Positions 7,583 to 9,378 of a stretch of 9,378 nucleotides of DNA are shown here, in pieces. The notes beneath the pieces were generated by a model. It saw nothing but the letters and a program-made list of their open reading frames with translations, had not been told where the DNA came from and searched no databases. How positions within the stretch are numbered: position 1 is the stretch's first letter; each line of letters begins with the position of its first letter. This DNA is from Dongia_B sp035539215 (GTDB lineage Bacteria; Pseudomonadota; Alphaproteobacteria; Dongiales; Dongiaceae): the NCBI GenBank assembly GCA_035539215.1, contig DATLIX010000162.1, forward strand, positions 1 to 9,378. Direction: 5' to 3'. Both the position numbers and the translations under genes were made by a program.

Positions 7583-7611
7583 CTGTTGCAAAAACGCAAC
7601 AGGCTTGTTGC
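7583..7611. terminator. GCAAC/GTTGC dyad cluster, possible weak minus-strand terminator
   Basis: On the plus strand CTGTTGC (7583-7589) and GCAACAG (7596-7602) are perfect 7-bp arms around AAAAAC, and a further GTTGC follows at 7607-7611. Read on the minus strand, GCAACA and TGTTGC make a 6-bp stem with AGCC loop followed by GTTTTT, the shape of a modest intrinsic terminator. It lies about 300 nt beyond the Rieske gene stop and just upstream of the small RNA candidate. Three half-sites in two overlapping dyads could equally be an operator. Confidence 0.35.
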
Positions 7612-7675
7612 TAAATCACACGTTGACAGAATAAGAAAATAGCGCACTGCCACCAGCCAGAATTTCACACGCTGC

Positions 7676-7694
7676 CCATGCATCTCATGCATGG
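7676..7694. repeat. Perfect 8-bp inverted repeat CCATGCAT-ctc-ATGCATGG
   Basis: Two perfect 8-bp arms with a 3-nt spacer border an AT-rich stretch (7695-7720) that is unusual for this GC-rich window. The layout resembles an operator next to a promoter, but no good -35/-10 pair or gene start was identified on either strand. Function unknown. Confidence 0.45.
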
Positions 7695-7740
7695 CTAATA
7701 TATTGTTATATTTCAACCTGATGTATAGCGCGTTTCTTAC

Positions 7741-7768
7741 TGCCAACCTGAGTTCTGCTCAGTTGGCA
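7741..7768. repeat. 11-bp inverted repeat with one bulged base
   Basis: TGCCAACCTGAG (7741-7752) pairs with CTCAGTTGGCA (7758-7768) around TTCTG, with a single bulged C. No T-run follows on either strand, so it is not a standard intrinsic terminator. It may be a structured 3' element of the Rieske transcript or a binding site. Confidence 0.4.
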
Positions 7769-7809
7769 TGGGCCGAATTGCGTGGGATTTTAGGCATATA
7801 CAGCTGCGG

Positions 7810-7855
7810 CCCCGCCCGACTCGATTGGTTATTCTGTCCAATCGGATCGGCGGGG
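7810..7855 (-). terminator. Long GC-rich stem-loop downstream of the Rieske gene
   Basis: CCCCGCC plus a CGATTGG-containing arm (7810-7828) pairs with CCAATCGG through GGCGGGG (7838-7855) around a 9-nt loop, with small bulges, giving about 16-17 base pairs. It lies about 50 nt beyond the Rieske stop on the same strand. No U-tract follows, so it may act as an mRNA 3'-end stabiliser or a pause/Rho-associated site rather than a complete intrinsic terminator. Confidence 0.5.
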
Positions 7856-7903
7856 CGGTGCCTTTCAAGGAGGGAAACGCCGTTTCCGGCGGCTCGAGGG
7901 TGG

Positions 7904-9127
7904 TCAGGCGGCCTCTTCCGCCGCCATTTGCGCATCACAGTCGCGCAACGTGCCAGGGGCGGGCGCCGTCGCCAGGTTGGTAACGGGGCAGACGAGGCGG
8001 ATGCGGTCATGGAAGTCCTTCAGCGCCACCTCATAGGTCGAAAGCGGACCGGCTTCGTAACCCTGGGAGGCGAGGCCGATCTGGACCCTTTCACAGAGCA
8101 CGCGATCTTCCGCCCCGACCTGCCGGTTGATGCGGCCATTGAGATAGCGCAGCACCTTCTGCTCGCGATTCTCATTGGGCCGGCGATAGATCGGGTAGCG
8201 CACGAAACACGTCTCGGCGCCGCGCGGCAGGAACTGGAACACATCCATGCTGTCAGGATAGATGTCGATGCCGATATTGGGCGGCATGGAAAAGAAGTGC
8301 CAGGTGCGGCGTGTCTCTTCAGGGAGATCGGTCAGCACGTCGGGCGCCATCTGCTGATAGGCGCGCTCCACCCAGTTCGGCGACAGTTTATCCTTCAGCG
8401 TGCTCTTGCTGCCGGCAACGCCGTGCTGGTTCATGAAGCCGAGAAGATCGCTGTCCAGCATGCGGTGGTAGCCGGGATGGCCGATCGGGATGTGATAATT
8501 CTCGAGATTGTTGTCGACCCCGACCTTCCAATTGCAGCGCCAGGTATCGGTCCAGGGTTCATCCACCGGCACCATCTCTTCGAGCCGGTATTCGGCGACG
8601 AGATCGACATAGTCGCCCCACATCTCGGCGAGCCTGGGGCCGCCGGGCGTGACTCGCACGAAGACGAGGCCCAGCATAACTTCGATTTCGACCGGCTTGA
8701 GGCCGAACTGCTTCTTATCGAGACCAGGGAAGGTCTGCTCCGCCGGTACGCCGGAGAGGCTGCCATCGAGATTATACGACCAGGCGTGATAGGGGCAGGT
8801 GATGCGATGCTTGCAGCTGCCGCTGCCATCCAACAGCTTTGCGCCGCGATGCCGGCAGACATTGGTGAAAGCGCGCAGCACCTGATCCTTGCCACGCATG
8901 ACGATGATCGAATCGCGCATCAGATCCAGCGTGGCGAAGTCGCCCGGCTGCTTTACCTGGTTGACGTGGCAGACGAACTGCCAGGAGGGCAGGATCAGAC
9001 GTTCGTATTCGAGTTCCAGCAATTCGGCATTGCGATAGGTCCAGGCCGGCAAGGCGCGCGGCAATTCCTGTTCGGCGATGGCTGCGGGTGCGGTCCGAAG
9101 GGAAGCTGTGGTCTCGATGGTCGTCAT
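7904..9127 (-). CDS. Rieske non-heme iron oxygenase, alpha subunit (ring-hydroxylating / quaternary-amine oxygenase type)
   Basis: The 407-residue protein has the Rieske [2Fe-2S] motif C91-x-H93-x17-C111-P-Y-H114. Its catalytic domain has N-N-L-E-N-Y-H-I-P-I-G-H, giving iron ligands H212 and H217; D341, in the D-R-V-L-C-E-R-V-Q segment, is the probable third ligand. The residue three before the first His, usually an Asp that passes electrons between subunits, is Glu (E209). A Glu here is known from carnitine monooxygenase CntA and related quaternary-ammonium demethylases. The enzyme should use O2 and electrons from a separate reductase, which is not in the window. AGAGGA 9 nt before the ATG supports the start. 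A TetR/BetI-like gene lies 123 nt upstream on the same strand and is a candidate regulator. Substrate is unknown; an aromatic compound remains possible. Confidence 0.9.
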   Translation of the reverse strand: MTTIETTASLRTAPAAIAEQELPRALPAWTYRNAELLELEYERLILPSWQFVCHVNQVKQPGDFATLDLMRDSIIVMRGKDQVLRAFTNVCRHRGAKLLDGSGSCKHRITCPYHAWSYNLDGSLSGVPAEQTFPGLDKKQFGLKPVEIEVMLGLVFVRVTPGGPRLAEMWGDYVDLVAEYRLEEMVPVDEPWTDTWRCNWKVGVDNNLENYHIPIGHPGYHRMLDSDLLGFMNQHGVAGSKSTLKDKLSPNWVERAYQQMAPDVLTDLPEETRRTWHFFSMPPNIGIDIYPDSMDVFQFLPRGAETCFVRYPIYRRPNENREQKVLRYLNGRINRQVGAEDRVLCERVQIGLASQGYEAGPLSTYEVALKDFHDRIRLVCPVTNLATAPAPGTLRDCDAQMAAEEAA

Positions 9128-9159
9128 GATCCGATGTCCTCTCGCTTACTGATCCGATG
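9127..9159. promoter_or_regulatory. 10-bp direct repeat TGATCCGATG around the Rieske gene ribosome site
   Basis: TGATCCGATG occurs at 9127-9136 and again at 9150-9159, one copy touching the Rieske start codon and the other upstream of its Shine-Dalgarno sequence. A related GATGATCCGG lies near 9200-9209. The 23-nt spacing is close to two helical turns, so paired binding by the neighbouring regulator is conceivable, but chance is possible for such short words. Confidence 0.3.
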
Positions 9160-9221
9160 CGCTCAACTCAGTCTTGATACTGTGATGATGCGAAGTGCCG
9201 ATGATCCGGCGTGATTGCGGA

Positions 9222-9246
9222 CCCCTCGCGGTCTCCACGCGCGGGG
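9222..9246 (-). terminator. GC-rich stem-loop just after the TetR-like gene
   Basis: On the minus strand CCCCGCGCG pairs with CGCGAGGGG around a 7-nt loop with one G-A mismatch, starting 4 nt after the stop codon of the TetR-like gene. No U-tract follows. It could attenuate readthrough from the regulator gene into the Rieske gene. Confidence 0.35.
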
Positions 9247-9250
9247 CAGG

Positions 9251-9378
9251 TCAAGGTCGCTGGAAATGCCGGGGAAACAGGCCGGCCAGAAACAGCCGGA
9301 TGATGCGGCGGGCGGCGTCGCGGTCATAATCCGCGCCCTTCGTCATGATGTCCTGCCACTGGCCATCGAGCAGCCCGG
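9251..9378 (-). CDS. TetR/AcrR-family regulator, BetI-like C-terminus (partial, 5' part outside window)
   Basis: Only the last 41 codons and the TGA (9253-9251) are inside the window. The visible protein begins G-L-L-D-G-Q-W-Q-D-I and continues D-Y-D-R-D-A-A-R-R-I-I-R-L-F-L, ending in F-P-R-H-F-Q-R-P. An L-L-D-G-L-W type helix followed by a D-x-x-x-A-x-R-x-I helix near the C-terminus is characteristic of BetI-like TetR regulators, whose C-terminal domain binds the inducer and forms the dimer. The DNA-binding helix-turn-helix is not visible. It is co-oriented with, and 123 nt upstream of, the Rieske oxygenase gene, which suggests it regulates it. The family call rests on a short segment. Confidence 0.6.
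   Translation of the reverse strand, partial: GLLDGQWQDIMTKGADYDRDAARRIIRLFLAGLFPRHFQRP

Noticed and set aside
7623..7650. TTGACA at 7623-7628 on the plus strand as a promoter -35 box
   Set aside because: At 16-18 nt downstream there is no -10-like hexamer (the sequence is GC-rich ACTGCC), and no plus-strand gene follows.
7177..7746. Minus-strand open frame of 189 codons
   Set aside because: It runs straight through the strong intrinsic terminator at 7408-7435 and several dyads, has no good ribosome site and resembles no family. It would also have to contain the sRNA candidate.
7691..9214. Plus-strand open frame of 507 codons
   Set aside because: It lies antisense to the Rieske oxygenase, has no recognisable domain and arises from GC-rich codon bias; the minus-strand gene has full catalytic motifs and a ribosome site.

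Overview
The window looks like chromosome of a GC-rich alphaproteobacterium. Rhodospirillales-like is a guess, based on codon use, the PAS_5-type protein, the 'REFLPAALEI..TPPSP' type of HlyD and the composite RTX repeat style. No mobile element, tRNA, rRNA or CRISPR array was seen.

Left part (1-6550): a type I secretion locus. On the minus strand lies a large serralysin-like RTX metalloprotease. Its N-terminal zinc protease domain and five roughly 90-residue calcium-binding repeat modules are visible, and its C-terminus lies beyond the left edge. Divergently, on the plus strand, are an RTX-type ABC exporter with a degenerate C39-like domain and its HlyD-type membrane fusion partner, which overlap by 11 nt. 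The simplest reading is that the pair exports the protease. No outer-membrane TolC partner is in the window. The intergenic region of about 530 nt holds a good sigma70-like promoter facing the exporter and two inverted repeats on the protease side.

Middle (6586-7904): a small PAS_5-type sensory protein on the minus strand converges on hlyD. Then follows about 850 nt without a convincing protein gene but rich in RNA and DNA structure. On the minus strand there is a well-formed small-RNA candidate with a UCCC-loop hairpin, a CCUCCCUG single-stranded stretch and a perfect U6 intrinsic terminator. Further right are a GTTGC/GCAAC dyad cluster, two more inverted repeats and a long GC-rich stem-loop downstream of the next gene.

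Right part (7904-9378): a complete Rieske non-heme iron oxygenase alpha subunit on the minus strand, with a Glu rather than Asp at the electron-bridging position. It is preceded on the same strand by the C-terminal 41 codons of a TetR/BetI-like regulator, cut by the window edge. This suggests a locally regulated catabolic unit, possibly for a quaternary amine, but the substrate cannot be read from the sequence.

The parts I would follow up first are the sRNA candidate and the Rieske/TetR pair. The secretion locus is a recognisable type, and its repeat architecture and exporter start site deserve a closer look.
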